Shown: one piece after another, positions 28,471-36,910 of the stretch | Numbering within the stretch: the first letter of the stretch is position 1 | Layout of the letters: the number at the start of each line of letters is the position of its first letter | NCBI RefSeq assembly: GCF_000429665.1 | Contig: NZ_AUCH01000001.1 | Location: 310,001 to 374,000 of the forward strand | Length of the DNA stretch: 64,000 nt | Direction of reading: 5' to 3' | Source of the DNA: Azovibrio restrictus DSM 23866 | Lineage (GTDB): Bacteria; Pseudomonadota; Gammaproteobacteria; Burkholderiales; Rhodocyclaceae | Made by a program: the position numbers and the translations under genes | Notes under the pieces: model-generated | Databases searched by the model: none | Told to the model about the DNA's origin: nothing | What the model saw: the letters and a program-made list of their open reading frames with translations, nothing else

Positions 28471-28498
28471 AAAAAACGGCCCCGCTCGGGGGCCGTTT
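28471..28498 (-). terminator. Terminator of prpE
   Basis: A 10-bp stem (AAACGGCCCC / GGGGCCGTTT) with a 5-base loop runs into a T tract on the minus strand, 23 bases after the prpE stop. Confidence 0.85.
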
Positions 28499-28520
28499 CC
28501 AGAGGCTGGGCTGACAGGAA

Positions 28521-30413
28521 TCAGCCGGCCAGCAGAGCCTTGATCTGCTCCAGGGTGGAGGGATCGTCGATGGTGGTCAGGTCGCCGGGATCGCGCCCTT
28601 CGGCCAGGGCCTGCAGGGAACGGCGCAGCATCTTGCCGGAACGGGTCTTGGGCAGACCGGTGACGAAGTGCACCCGGCCCGGACGGGCGATGGCCCCCAG
28701 GGAGTCATCCACCACCTTGAACACTTCCTTCTCCAGGGCAGCACGCTGTTCGGTCGTGGCGATCCGGGAGGCATCCTTGACCACGGCGAAGGCGATGGGC
28801 ACCTGGCCCTTGAGCTTGTCCTCGACGCCCACCACGGCCACTTCGGCAATGGCGTTGTGACCCTGGACGGCTTCCTCGATTTCGCGGGTGCCCAGGCGGT
28901 GGCCGGCCACGTTGATCACGTCGTCGGTACGGCCCAGGATGAAGAAGTAACCGTCTTCATCCTTGATGGCCCAGTCATAGGAGGAATAGACCAGCGGGTC
29001 CTTGAACAGGGAGAAGTAGGTGCTGACGAAGCGCTCGTCCTGCCCCCAGACGGTGGACAGGCAACCGGGCGGCAGGGGCGGCACCACGGCGGCGATGCCC
29101 TTCTCGTTGGCCTCGCACTCGGAACCATCTTCCCGGTAGATCTTCAGGTTGTAGCCATAGACCGGGAAGCTGGGGGAGCCAAACTTCAGCGGGGTCTGCT
29201 CCACACCGTGCATGGCGGAGAGCATGGGCCAGCCGGTCTCGGTCTGCCAGTAGTTGTCGATCACGGGCTTGCCCAGCTCGCCCATGATCCATTCATGGGT
29301 GGGCTGGTCCAGGGGTTCGCCCGCCATGAAGACGTGCTTCAGGCTGGAGATGTCGTAGGTGTGCAGGTACTTGGGATCCTGCTTCTTCAGCACCCGGGCG
29401 GCGGTGGGGGCGGAGAACATGACGGAGACCTTGTAGTCTTCGACGATCTTCCACCAGATACCGGGGTCGGGACGCAGGGGGGTGCCTTCGTACATGATCG
29501 TGGCCATGCCGGCGATCAGGGGGGCGTAGATGATGTAGGAGTGCCCCACCACCCAGCCGATGTCGGAGGTGGAGAAGAAAGTCTCGCCAGCTTCGCCGCA
29601 GTAGATGTGCTTCATGGTGGAAGCCAGGGCGACGCAGTAGCCGCCGGTGTCACGCTGCACGCCCTTGGGCTTGCCGGTGGTGCCGGAGGTGTACAGGATG
29701 TAGGAAGGATCGGAGGATTCCATCCACTCACAGGGGACCTGGGCGTCCAGCACGGTTTCCCGCAGGCTGGCGTAATCCACGTCACGGCCTTCGACCTTGT
29801 TGAACTCGGGATCCAGGCCCCGATTGACCATCAGCACCTTGGCGGGCTTGTGCTCGGCAATGTCGATGGCGTCGTCGAGCAGGTGCTTGTAGGGCACGGC
29901 CTTGCCGCCGCGCATGCCGGCATCGGCGGACACGATCAGGGCCGGCTTGGCATCGTCGATGCGGGTGGCCAGGGAACCGGAAGCGAAGCCACCAAACACC
30001 ACGGAATGGATGGCACCGATGCGTACGCAGGCCAGCATGGCGAAGCAGGCCTGGGGAATCATGGGCATGTAGATCAGGACCCGGTCACCCTTGTTGACGC
30101 CCAGGCTCTTGTAGATGGCGGCCATGCGCTCCACTTCGCGCTGCAGCTCGGCGTAGGAGTAGACCTTTTCTTCGTTGGTCTCGGTGGACACATAGATCAG
30201 GGCCCGGTCATCGGGACGCTTGGCAGCGTGGCGATCCACGGCGTTGTGGCAGAGATTGATCTTGCCACCCACGAACCACTTGGCAAACGGAGGGCGCGAA
30301 TAGTCGCACACCTGGGTGAACGGTTCCTTCCAATCCACCAGCTGAGCCTGCTCACTCCAGAAGGCATCCGGATTCTCGATGGAATACTTGTGAAACTCTT
30401 TGTAACTGGTCAT
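28521..30413 (-). CDS. prpE: Propionate-CoA ligase / acyl-CoA synthetase PrpE
   Basis: A 630-aa AMP-forming acyl-CoA synthetase that activates propionate (or acetate). The P-loop is YTSGTTGKPKGVQRDTGG, the adenine-site region is DNYWQTETGWPM, and the catalytic Lys is K594 in LPKTRSGKMLRR. Length and the NYWQTETGW form (rather than TWWQTETGG of acetyl-CoA synthetase) favour PrpE. The catalytic Lys is a known acetylation target. A strong terminator follows, and the response-regulator gene is 47 bases upstream on the same strand. Confidence 0.88.
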   Translation of the reverse strand: MTSYKEFHKYSIENPDAFWSEQAQLVDWKEPFTQVCDYSRPPFAKWFVGGKINLCHNAVDRHAAKRPDDRALIYVSTETNEEKVYSYAELQREVERMAAIYKSLGVNKGDRVLIYMPMIPQACFAMLACVRIGAIHSVVFGGFASGSLATRIDDAKPALIVSADAGMRGGKAVPYKHLLDDAIDIAEHKPAKVLMVNRGLDPEFNKVEGRDVDYASLRETVLDAQVPCEWMESSDPSYILYTSGTTGKPKGVQRDTGGYCVALASTMKHIYCGEAGETFFSTSDIGWVVGHSYIIYAPLIAGMATIMYEGTPLRPDPGIWWKIVEDYKVSVMFSAPTAARVLKKQDPKYLHTYDISSLKHVFMAGEPLDQPTHEWIMGELGKPVIDNYWQTETGWPMLSAMHGVEQTPLKFGSPSFPVYGYNLKIYREDGSECEANEKGIAAVVPPLPPGCLSTVWGQDERFVSTYFSLFKDPLVYSSYDWAIKDEDGYFFILGRTDDVINVAGHRLGTREIEEAVQGHNAIAEVAVVGVEDKLKGQVPIAFAVVKDASRIATTEQRAALEKEVFKVVDDSLGAIARPGRVHFVTGLPKTRSGKMLRRSLQALAEGRDPGDLTTIDDPSTLEQIKALLAG

Positions 30414-30460
30414 AAGACTCCCTCTTCCTTGGTGTTTTCCTGCAAAAAATAAACAACGGC

Positions 30461-31588
30461 CTAGTCAGGTTTGTGTTGCTGCTCCCGATCTGCCAATCTC
30501 TTCTCCAACTCATCCAGGGGCAGCTCCACCCCCAATTCCTGCTGCAGCAAACGCAGCATGGGCAGCAACTGCTGCCCCAGGCGCCCCAATTGCCGGGTCA
30601 CCGCCTCGGGACGATTGTCCCGCAGCAGCTCCAGGGCCTGGTTCAGGCTCAGGGGCAGCACCGGCGCATTGAGGGCCAGATCCCCCGAATCCGTACGATT
30701 GCCCCCCGCCGCCATGGCCGCTTCCATGCGGTTGCAGGCCAGGTCCATGAGGCTGCCGGCCGAGATCACCCGGTCCGCCGGCACACTCGCCACCCCGACA
30801 CTCATGGTCAGGGAAAGACGCTTGCCCCCGGCAGTGATCACCGCATCGGCCACGGCCCGCCGCACCCGGTCCGCAAAGGAAATGCAGGACCCGGGCGCCG
30901 TACCCGGCGACACGATGGCAAAACGCCCCGGGGCAAAGTGCCCCAGGCAATCCTCCCGGCGGATCTTGCCCGCCACCAGCCGGGCGAACTTGACCCCCAT
31001 CTCCGCCGCCTTGGCCTCCCCCACCTGGTCGATCAGGGCGGGATAGTCATCGAAACCGATGACCATGACGCTGGCCTCACCATGGTGACGGAAGGCATGG
31101 GACAGGGCCTGAGCCGCCTGCAACTCGATGTACTTGCGGGTAAACAGCCCCGTATCCGGGTCCTGCACCTGCTGGGCCTTGGCCTCCTCCAGGCTCTGCC
31201 GGGTGGAAGCGAACTGCAGCAGATGGGCCAGCCGGGTCTTCAACTCCACGGCATTGATGCCCTTGTTGATGAAGTCCGACACCCCCAGCTTCTCGGCCTT
31301 GTCCAGGAACTCCTGGTCGTCCTCCCCGGAAATCAGCACGAAGGGGATTTCCCGCAGACGCGCCAGCTTGCAGGCCCGCACCCGTTCCAGGAGGCCGAAA
31401 CCATCCAGCACCGGCATCTGCAGATCGGAAATCACCGCCGAGATGGTGTGATCCAGCACCAAGGTCTGCCAGGCCGCCTCGCCATCGCCCTCCTCCCGCA
31501 CCTCGTAGATGCCCTTCAGATGCCGGCTCAAGGAAGCCCGCACCATGCGGGAATCGTCAACAATCAGGATGCGAGGCAGTTCAGACAC
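30461..31588 (-). CDS. Response regulator with degenerate GGDEF domain
   Basis: A 375-aa protein with an N-terminal receiver domain (residues 6-125; DD pair at 11-12, phospho-acceptor D55 in ISDLQMP, Lys in FINKG) joined to a GGDEF-fold domain (~140-290, DPDTGLFTRKYIE). The active-site loop reads APGRF in place of GGDEF, so cyclase activity is very unlikely; it may bind partners instead. A helical C-terminal extension of about 70 residues follows. No sensor kinase is adjacent. It is divergent from the NlpC/P60 gene. Confidence 0.87.
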   Translation of the reverse strand: MSELPRILIVDDSRMVRASLSRHLKGIYEVREEGDGEAAWQTLVLDHTISAVISDLQMPVLDGFGLLERVRACKLARLREIPFVLISGEDDQEFLDKAEKLGVSDFINKGINAVELKTRLAHLLQFASTRQSLEEAKAQQVQDPDTGLFTRKYIELQAAQALSHAFRHHGEASVMVIGFDDYPALIDQVGEAKAAEMGVKFARLVAGKIRREDCLGHFAPGRFAIVSPGTAPGSCISFADRVRRAVADAVITAGGKRLSLTMSVGVASVPADRVISAGSLMDLACNRMEAAMAAGGNRTDSGDLALNAPVLPLSLNQALELLRDNRPEAVTRQLGRLGQQLLPMLRLLQQELGVELPLDELEKRLADREQQHKPD

Positions 31589-31655
31589 GGCTCAGTACTC
31601 CTTTTTCAACCGCAAAAACGGCTGCACCGGGCCGGGAAACGGGGTCGCAGAATTC

Positions 31656-31670
31656 ATAATTACGAATTAT
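31656..31670. repeat. AT-rich inverted repeat in divergent spacer
   Basis: A perfect ATAATT-ACG-AATTAT inverted repeat lies between the divergent response-regulator and NlpC/P60 genes in an unusually AT-rich stretch. It could be an operator or part of overlapping promoters. Confidence 0.35.
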
Positions 31671-31746
31671 AAACATCAATTACGCTCAAGGTGCTATGCC
31701 GCTGAATAGTTTACAAAACATGAGTAATCGCCTAAATTGTGCGCCC

Positions 31747-32259
31747 ATGTTGAAGCCTTTCAAAGCCCTCGCTCTGGTTCTGTGTGCCGCTGCTGCGGCA
31801 TCCTTCAGTACCGCTGGTCTCGCCGATCCGGCCCGCCAGCACGAGGAAAAATCGTTTTTCGCACGTTACTCCAATGCGGCCCAGGATGTCATCCTGAAAG
31901 GCCTGGAGCTGGTGGGCATCAACTACCGCATGGGGGGCAATGACCCCAACAGCGGTCTGGACTGCAGCAGTTACGTCCAGGTGGTGTACCGGGAAGCCGC
32001 AGGCCTGGTCCTGCCCCGTACCGCCCGGGAACAATCCCAGCTCGGCGAGGAAGTAAGCGACAAGTCCGAACTCAAGCCTGGTGATCTGGTGTTCTTCAAC
32101 ACCATGCGCCGGGCTTTTTCCCATGTGGGCATCTACATGGGCGACAACTATTTCCTGCACGCCCCCCGGGCCGGCAGCGCCGTGCGGGTGGAAAACATGC
32201 AGAACAGTTACTGGGTGCAACGCTACAACGGCGCCCGCCGGGTCATCAGCAACCCCTGA
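31747..32259 (+). CDS. NlpC/P60 family peptidoglycan hydrolase
   Basis: A 170-aa exported Cys peptidase (C40) that cuts cell-wall peptides. A signal peptide (residues 1-26, AAAASFSTAGLA-D) precedes the domain. The catalytic Cys is C73 in GLDCSSYVQ, the His is in FSHVGIYMG, and HAP follows as the third polar site. I chose ATG 31747 because it starts the signal peptide directly; an ATG at 31720 is possible. It is monocistronic with a terminator behind it. Confidence 0.9.
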   Translation: MLKPFKALALVLCAAAAASFSTAGLADPARQHEEKSFFARYSNAAQDVILKGLELVGINYRMGGNDPNSGLDCSSYVQVVYREAAGLVLPRTAREQSQLGEEVSDKSELKPGDLVFFNTMRRAFSHVGIYMGDNYFLHAPRAGSAVRVENMQNSYWVQRYNGARRVISNP

Positions 32260-32286
32260 ACTCCCTGAGGCCCCCAGACCATCCCG

Positions 32287-32310
32287 AACGCCGCCTTGCG
32301 CGGCGTTTTC
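32287..32310 (+). terminator. Terminator after NlpC/P60 gene
   Basis: An 8-bp stem (AACGCCGC / GCGGCGTT) with a 5-base loop is followed by TTC, 27 bases after the stop. The T run is short. Confidence 0.65.
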
Positions 32311-32360
32311 GTTGGCGGGCGCGACCGGCCCGGCAAAGCCCCCTGGGCGGCCGCGGGCCT

Positions 32361-34220
32361 GTGGGGGACAATGACAGTTCGCCATTCCTCCGTCCCTCCG
32401 TGTTCTCCAGATGCCTGCCCCTGCTGACCGGACTGGTCGCCCTCCTCCTGTTCCTGCCGGCCGGGACAGGGGCGACCGCCGCCCCTCCCCTGCGCATCGG
32501 CGTACTCGCGGTGCTGGGCGCCGAGGCGACGATCCAGGAATGGTCCCCGGTGCTGCGCCAGCTGCAAACCTCCCTGCCCGGATACCAGGTCAGCCTCACC
32601 CATTTCGACCATGAGGGCCTGCGTGCTGCAGCCCGCCGGGGGGAGCTGGATTTCGTCATCACCAACCCCGGGCATTACATCGAACTGGAGGCGGAGCTGG
32701 GCGCAAGCCGCATCCTCTCCCTGGATGCGGGCAGCGGGCGCTCGCCCCAGTCCGCCCTGGGTTCCACCGTGATCGTTCGCCGGGACTCCAGCCCCCTGCG
32801 CCGCCTGGAGGACCTGCGCGGCCGGCGTCTGGCCGTCGTCAGTCACGAAGCCTTCGGGGGCTACCAGATGCTCTGGGGCGAACTCCTGGGGCTGGGTATC
32901 GATCCGGAGCAGGAGCTGGCCGGGCTCCATGAAGTGGGCCTGCCCATGAATCGGGTCATCGAAGCCCTGGAACAGGGCCAGGCGGATGCGGGGGTGCTGC
33001 GCAGCTGCATGCTGGAAAGCCGGCCGGACTGGATGGCGCGCTACCGGGTACTCTCCCCCCGGGAGATTCCCGGCTTTCCCTGCGCCAGCTCCACCCGCCT
33101 CTACCCGGACTGGCCCCTGGCGGCCCTGCGCCATACGCCCCCGGAACACTCCCGGGCAGTGGCCATTGCCCTGCTGGGCATGACGCAGGAAAAACACGGC
33201 ATGGCCTGGTCCATGCCGGCCGACTACCAGTCCGTGCATGAGCTGTTCCGCAAGCTGGAAATCGGCCCCTATGCCTATCTGCGCAGCCCCGGCCTGAGGC
33301 ACCTGGCCGAACGCTACTGGCCCTGGATGGCCGGCATGGCCCTGCTGATCCTGGCCTGGGTGCTGTACACCCTGCGGGTCGAACATCTGGTGCATGTCCG
33401 CACCCGCGCCCTGCGGGAGGCCCTGGCCGCCCGGGACGCCAGCGAACAGCGGATGCGGGCCGCCCAGGAGCAGGCCGAACACCTGTCCCGCCTGTCGGTG
33501 CTTGGAGAACTCTCGGGCACCCTGGCCCACGAGCTCAACCAGCCCCTGGCCACCATCACCAATTACGCCGGCAGCCTCAGGCGCCGGGCCGACAACCAGC
33601 GCCTGACCGAGGCGGCCGTACGCGAGGCCGCCGGCGAGATCGCCGACCAAGCCGAACGGGCCGCCGGAATCATGGCGCGGATCCGCGGCTTTTCCCGCAA
33701 GCGGGTCGGCAGCTGTGCGCCTGTCGCCCCGGGGGAAGTGGTGCAGGAGGCGATCACCCTGTTCCAGGGCATGCTGGCCCGGGCGCCCCGGGTGGAGGTG
33801 GATGACCGCCTGCCTGCCGGCACCCGGATCGGGGCCGACCGGCTGCAGCTCCAGCAGGTGCTCTTGAACCTGCTCAAGAATGCCTGGGACGCCAGCCAGG
33901 AACTACCGCCCGAACGCCAGCAGATCCTGGTCAGTCTGGAAGACGCCGGCGACTACATCCGCCTGGGCGTCCGGGACCTGGGCTGCGGCCTGGATGCGAC
34001 CACCTGCGCCCAGCTCTTCCAGCCTTTCTTCACCACCAAGCCGGACGGCCTGGGCCTGGGGCTCTCCATCTGCCGCAGCATCGCCGAGGCCCACGGGGGG
34101 CGCCTGACCGCGGAAATCCCCGCCTCCGGCCCGGGCGCCCGCTTCGTGCTGACGCTGCCGAAAAGCGACGCCGCCCCGGGGCCAGTCCCGGACATCACTG
34201 CCCTCACCAGCGATAGGTGA
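32361..34220 (+). CDS. TtrS-like sensor histidine kinase with PhnD-type periplasmic domain
   Basis: A kinase of up to 619 aa. A signal sequence is followed by a PhnD/TtrS-type periplasmic binding domain (~45-310; LDFVITNPGHYIELE, AFGGYQMLWGE), a membrane helix (~315-335), a short coiled coil, the dimerisation/phospho-acceptor box GTLAHELNQPLATI (His about residue 391) and an ATPase domain (LLKNAWDA, GLGLGLSICRSI). The architecture matches TtrS, the tetrathionate sensor. No response regulator or reductase gene is adjacent. The start is GTG 32361 or GTG 32400. Confidence 0.85.
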   Translation: MGDNDSSPFLRPSVFSRCLPLLTGLVALLLFLPAGTGATAAPPLRIGVLAVLGAEATIQEWSPVLRQLQTSLPGYQVSLTHFDHEGLRAAARRGELDFVITNPGHYIELEAELGASRILSLDAGSGRSPQSALGSTVIVRRDSSPLRRLEDLRGRRLAVVSHEAFGGYQMLWGELLGLGIDPEQELAGLHEVGLPMNRVIEALEQGQADAGVLRSCMLESRPDWMARYRVLSPREIPGFPCASSTRLYPDWPLAALRHTPPEHSRAVAIALLGMTQEKHGMAWSMPADYQSVHELFRKLEIGPYAYLRSPGLRHLAERYWPWMAGMALLILAWVLYTLRVEHLVHVRTRALREALAARDASEQRMRAAQEQAEHLSRLSVLGELSGTLAHELNQPLATITNYAGSLRRRADNQRLTEAAVREAAGEIADQAERAAGIMARIRGFSRKRVGSCAPVAPGEVVQEAITLFQGMLARAPRVEVDDRLPAGTRIGADRLQLQQVLLNLLKNAWDASQELPPERQQILVSLEDAGDYIRLGVRDLGCGLDATTCAQLFQPFFTTKPDGLGLGLSICRSIAEAHGGRLTAEIPASGPGARFVLTLPKSDAAPGPVPDITALTSDR

Positions 34221-34386
34221 CGGTGAGATTGGCCCAACCGCAGCTGGATTTCCCGCCCCCCTCCGCCCCGGGCCGCTTGCTGAGCGCACCACCGTCCCGC
34301 CGGGAATGTTCCAACCTGTACACACCAGAGAAAAAGGACCGCGCAGGATTCCTATCCGTTCCAGGGTCAGGTTCTCCGTGTGCCAC
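34204..34386 (-). pseudogene. 3' remnant of an outer-membrane beta-barrel protein gene
   Basis: On the minus strand, convergent with the kinase gene, the frame ends in GWANLTVTYRW-stop, the pattern of a final beta strand with a terminal aromatic residue used by outer-membrane porins and TonB receptors. Upstream of it FFSGVYRLEHS also looks like a barrel strand, but the frame then degrades and no start or RBS exists. I read it as a deletion remnant. It is too short to assign a family. Confidence 0.35.
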
Positions 34387-34644
34387 ATCCCCCTGATGCC
34401 TTAGAAAGCGGCATCCTGTCTTGGGTCATCGGGCTATTCCTCATGGTTCGGTTGAAGTCCAGCAATGCCTACTACCAAAGATGTCCGATGACCCGTCGGC
34501 TTTGCGTTCGCCTCATTCCCTCACGCTGTTCACCACTTCCCGGGGCACCATCCAATCATCTCCCAGAATTTGATTGACGAAAGGTCTCGGCCTCCCTTCA
34601 ACCCCGGTGCTAGCCTTACCCGGGTCAAGAGAAAGGAGCTGTCC
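34221..34644. other. Gene-poor spacer between kinase and tetR
   Basis: These 424 bases contain the outer-membrane-protein remnant at the left and otherwise no convincing gene. Base composition is lower in GC than the neighbours between about 34390 and 34560, and codon-like structure is absent, which fits decayed sequence. Confidence 0.6.
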
Positions 34645-35265
34645 ATGGATCATCCCGATCCCGAAGAACCCGTTCGGGCCCGCCTGTTGCGGGCCGCCCT
34701 GGAGTGCTTCCTGGCCGACGACTACCACCGGGTGAGTACGCGCCGGATCGCCGAACGGGCCAGGGCCAACGTTTCCATGATCCGCTACTACTTCGGCCAC
34801 AAGGAGGGGCTGTATGAGGAAATGATCCGAGAGACCCTGGCCCCCCTGCTAGCAGTACTGGATGGCCCCATGCTGACTTCGGTCCATGGCTTTGCCGACT
34901 TCCTCCAGCTTTACTACGACACCATGAGCAAGCATCCCGAATTTCCCAGGCTGATCCTGAAGGTCCTGGCCCTGAACCAGGGACCGGGCCGGCGTTTCAT
35001 CCAGCAGTTGCTGGAGCGGGGCCGGACCCGGGGTGCCCGCCGGGTTGGAGAACTGCAAGCCAGCGGCCAGCTCGGTCTTCGGGTGGATGCGGACATCCTG
35101 CGCCTGGCCTTCGTCAGCCTGGCCATGACCCCGATGCTGCTCAAGGACATCTTTGAAACTCAGATGGAACGCCCCATGGATGCCGCCTTCCTGCAGGAGC
35201 TGGCCGCCTTCAATGGCCATCTCTTCGCCGCCGGCCTGCAAGCGCCAAGTACCAAGGAAAACTGA
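34645..35265 (+). CDS. TetR/AcrR family transcriptional regulator
   Basis: A 206-aa regulator. The N-terminal helix-turn-helix spans residues ~8-55 (LLRAALECFLADDYHRVSTRRIAERARANVS, then MIRYYFGHKEGLY). The C-terminal domain is a ligand-binding helical bundle of unknown specificity. The AAAGGAG RBS precedes the ATG at 34645. The stop is 2 bases from the start of the O-methyltransferase gene, so it probably autoregulates a two-gene operon. Confidence 0.9.
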   Translation: MDHPDPEEPVRARLLRAALECFLADDYHRVSTRRIAERARANVSMIRYYFGHKEGLYEEMIRETLAPLLAVLDGPMLTSVHGFADFLQLYYDTMSKHPEFPRLILKVLALNQGPGRRFIQQLLERGRTRGARRVGELQASGQLGLRVDADILRLAFVSLAMTPMLLKDIFETQMERPMDAAFLQELAAFNGHLFAAGLQAPSTKEN

Positions 35266-35267
35266 CC

Positions 35268-36398
35268 ATGACACTGCAACGCAACGCCGGGGCCGTACGC
35301 CGCTTCGGAAAGATGATGAAATTCGGCGCCTGGCTGCAAACCCTGCCCGGCAAGCTGACCCCTCCCCCTTTCCGCCTGATGCAGATCGGCTCGGCCTTCT
35401 GGCAGTCCCGGGCCCTGTACGTAACCACCCGGCTCGATGTGGCCACCGTACTGGGAGATGCCCGGCTGGACTGCGACAGCATCGCTACCCGGGTCGGCGC
35501 CGATGCCGACGCCCTCGCCCGGCTCCTGCGCCTGCTGTCCGCCCTGGGGGTATTTGCCGAAGCAGGACCGGGCATCTATCGCAACAATCAGGTTTCCGCC
35601 TTCCTGCGGCAGGATCACCCAGGCAACGTCCGGGCCATGATCCTGATGCACAACTCGGACACCATGAGCCGCCCCTGGTACGAACAGCTGGAACAGGGAA
35701 TACGCAGCGGCACCCCGCCATTCGAGCTGACCCACGGGGAGGAGCTGTTTGCCCACCTGGACAGGGCACCGGATTTCGCCCGCCTGTTCTCCGAGGCCAT
35801 GGACAGCGTCGAAGCGCTCAGCGGCGACAGCTTCGCCACGGACTTCGACTGGAGCCGCTTCCGGCGCATCATCGATGTGGGAGGCGCCCGGGGCAGCAAG
35901 TCCCTGGCCATCCTCCGGCGCCATCCCGGGTTGCAGGCCCTGGTCCTGGATTGCCCTCAGGTGATCGCCGAAGCCCGGACCCATTGGGCCGCCCACCCCG
36001 ACCCGGACGCCCTGCGCCTGGAGTTTCAGGCCGGCGACCTGCTGCAGGCGCTTCCCCCGGCCCGGGACGAGCGGGACATCTACCTGGTCTCCGCCGTACT
36101 CCACGGGATGGGCCAGGCCGATTGCCTGCGGGCCCTGCGCAATCTGGCCCGGGCCAGCGGCGGCCGGGGCGCTCCTATCGTGCTGCTGGAACAGGTCATG
36201 CCCGAAACAGGAGCTGACCTGAGCAGCGCCAGCTTCGACATGCAGATGTTCATGGGCACCCGGGGCCGGGAGCGCACCCTGCAGGAATGGCAGCGCATGT
36301 TTGGGGACAGCGGCCTGAAGCTGGAAGAAATCGTCGCCCTGCGCTCCTTCGGCAAGCTCCTCGTGCTGCGCCCCCAGGCCACAAGCTCCGGGAACTGA
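35268..36398 (+). CDS. SAM-dependent O-methyltransferase (Methyltransf_2-like)
   Basis: A 376-aa methyltransferase of the hydroxyneurosporene/acetylserotonin O-methyltransferase type. A winged-helix dimerisation domain (~40-115, ALYVTTRLDVATVL, RLLRLLSALGVF) precedes the SAM-binding Rossmann domain (~205-370) with motif I IIDVGGARGSKSL, an acidic LVLDCP, and LVSAVLHGM in the catalytic-His region. The natural substrate is unknown. Coupling to a TetR gene suggests induction by a small molecule. Confidence 0.82.
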   Translation: MTLQRNAGAVRRFGKMMKFGAWLQTLPGKLTPPPFRLMQIGSAFWQSRALYVTTRLDVATVLGDARLDCDSIATRVGADADALARLLRLLSALGVFAEAGPGIYRNNQVSAFLRQDHPGNVRAMILMHNSDTMSRPWYEQLEQGIRSGTPPFELTHGEELFAHLDRAPDFARLFSEAMDSVEALSGDSFATDFDWSRFRRIIDVGGARGSKSLAILRRHPGLQALVLDCPQVIAEARTHWAAHPDPDALRLEFQAGDLLQALPPARDERDIYLVSAVLHGMGQADCLRALRNLARASGGRGAPIVLLEQVMPETGADLSSASFDMQMFMGTRGRERTLQEWQRMFGDSGLKLEEIVALRSFGKLLVLRPQATSSGN

Positions 36399-36491
36399 GC
36401 AGGCGCAACCAGCCGAGCTCCGCTGCCCTGCTCCGGGAACTGCTGGATTACCTGGGTGCCCCGCGGCTTGGCAGGCCGATGCCGTCCCCCA

Positions 36492-36524
36492 AAAACAAAA
36501 GCCCCGGGATGCGACTCCCGGGGC
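36492..36524 (-). terminator. Terminator of glnB
   Basis: A 9-bp stem (GCCCCGGGA / TCCCGGGGC) with a 6-base loop is followed on the minus strand by TTTTGTTTTT. It closes the nadE-glnB unit and faces the convergent O-methyltransferase gene. Confidence 0.88.
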
Positions 36525-36553
36525 CGTTTACGGCAGCGTCGTGAGAGACCGGG

Positions 36554-36892
36554 TCAGACGGCGGCTTCTCCGGTTTCGCCGGTACGGATGCGCACCACCT
36601 GTTCCACGGGCATGACGAAGATCTTGCCGTCGCCGATCTTGCCGGTGCCCGCCGCCTTGATGATGGCGTCGATGGCCGGCTCAACGATATGCTCGGCCAC
36701 CACGATCTCCAGCTTGATCTTGGGCAGGAAATCCACCACGTACTCGGCGCCCCGGTACAGCTCCGTGTGCCCCTTCTGGCGGCCGAAACCCTTGACCTCG
36801 GTGACGGTCAGGCCGGTGACGCCGATTTCGGACAGGGCTTCCCGCACTTCGTCCAGCTTGAAGGGTTTGATGATGGCTTCGATCTTTTTCAT
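36554..36892 (-). CDS. glnB: Nitrogen regulatory protein PII
   Basis: A 112-aa trimeric PII signal protein sensing 2-oxoglutarate and ATP/ADP. The uridylylation residue Y51 is in the T-loop (ELYRGAEYVVDFLPK), and the B-loop (AAGTGKIGDGKIF) is intact. It follows nadE by 18 bases, an arrangement common in betaproteobacteria for glnB, rather than the glnK-amtB arrangement. It controls glutamine synthetase adenylylation and NtrB. No amtB is present in the window. Confidence 0.95.
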   Translation of the reverse strand: MKKIEAIIKPFKLDEVREALSEIGVTGLTVTEVKGFGRQKGHTELYRGAEYVVDFLPKIKLEIVVAEHIVEPAIDAIIKAAGTGKIGDGKIFVMPVEQVVRIRTGETGEAAV

Positions 36893-36910
36893 GCTTGTCT
36901 CTCCTAGGAA

